From ASMP01 sp964617015 (lineage in GTDB: Archaea; Nanobdellota; Nanobdellia; Pacearchaeales; GW2011-AR1): DNA of 21,729 nt. Positions 21,549 through 21,729 of this stretch are shown one piece after another. The stretch lies in the NCBI GenBank assembly GCA_964617015.1, contig CAZTVG010000010.1:1-21729 (forward strand), read 5' to 3'. The notes beneath the pieces were generated by a model. That model worked only from the letters and a program-made list of their open reading frames with translations, did not search any database and was not told the DNA's origin. The position numbers and the translations under genes are program-made. Every line of letters starts with the position of its first letter. Within the stretch, counting starts at the first letter, position 1.

Positions 21549-21729
21549 ATGTTTGCTGATATTGGAAAAGATAATGGTGGAATGTGTTATGTTAACACCT
21601 TTTCAGAATTAAAGTTTTTAAAAATTATATCACTGTCTATTTTTTTAGCTATTTTGATATTTCCTTTAACATCCGCGGTTGAGTTTCAGCTAAAGGAAGT
21701 TTTTGACAAGGGGGAAACCCTTCTTGCAA
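21549..21729 (+). CDS. Secreted protein, 5' part only (cut by window end)
   Basis: The first 60 codons of an open frame that runs off the window. It starts MFADIGKDNGG, with an export signal at about residues 22-43 (ELKFLKIISLSIFLAILIF, PLTSA) and mature sequence VEFQLKEVFDKGETLLA. That last pattern, an aliphatic strand followed by 'F..GETL.A', is typical of the N-terminus of large DPANN surface proteins (from memory). The ATG at 21549 is supported by the TATA spacing; an internal ATG at 21582 is an alternative. The size and function cannot be judged. Confidence 0.6.
   Translation, partial: MFADIGKDNGGMCYVNTFSELKFLKIISLSIFLAILIFPLTSAVEFQLKEVFDKGETLLA

Noticed and set aside
1..21729. tRNA, rRNA, CRISPR array, insertion sequence
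   Set aside because: No cloverleaf, rRNA-like tract, regular repeat-spacer array, transposase or terminal inverted repeat was seen; spacers are short apart from 7362-7865.

Overview
The window reads as a piece of a low-GC archaeal chromosome, most likely from the DPANN group (Pacearchaeota/Woesearchaeota-like). The evidence is a sliding clamp (PCNA), an archaeo-eukaryotic primase fused to a PriL-like tail, a methanococcal-type S-layer protein, an archaeosortase-like transpeptidase, many type IV pilin-like (class III) signal sequences, and archaeal TATA boxes about 25 nt upstream of start codons (leaderless transcripts). The phylum call is inference; no rRNA is present.

Layout. 9-1667: a secreted, membrane-anchored, beta-sandwich acidic protein. 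1670-3488: a PAP2 phosphatase (minus strand), divergent from an archaeosortase-like protein and a DedA/VTT protein (plus strand), which looks like an envelope lipid/sorting module. 3480-4717: two overlapping, apparently paralogous membrane-anchored proteins (minus). 4899-7361: the S-layer protein (minus), preceded by an unusually long structured leader (to about 7610) and an AT-rich spacer shared with a divergent winged-helix regulator (7866-8219, plus).

8356-10956: four minus-strand genes with class III (K/R)(G/A)Q prepilin-like N-termini. 11169-12026: a divergent secreted protein. 12173-17260: a second minus-strand operon made of a pilin-like protein, a 43-cysteine secreted protein, two unlisted small ORFs (44 and 39 codons) filling the gap, and a 798-aa multi-domain surface protein. 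17414-19641: divergent pcn and primase genes with a leaderless promoter pair. 19683-21503: a membrane-anchored alpha/alpha-toroid protein with three Cys-rich repeats and a Pro/Arg-rich cytoplasmic tail. 21549 to the edge: the start of another secreted protein.

Most of the window therefore encodes the cell surface: S-layer, sorting enzyme, lipid handling, pilin-like fibres and disulfide-rich ectodomains. The replication pair pcn/primase sits in the middle of this. The most unusual signals are the structured S-layer leader with competing hairpins and an upstream ORF ending on the Shine-Dalgarno, the primase whose PriL-like domain has lost all four Fe-S cysteines, the archaeosortase-PAP2-DedA cluster with a candidate substrate next door, and the two-operon pilin-like locus with hidden small genes.
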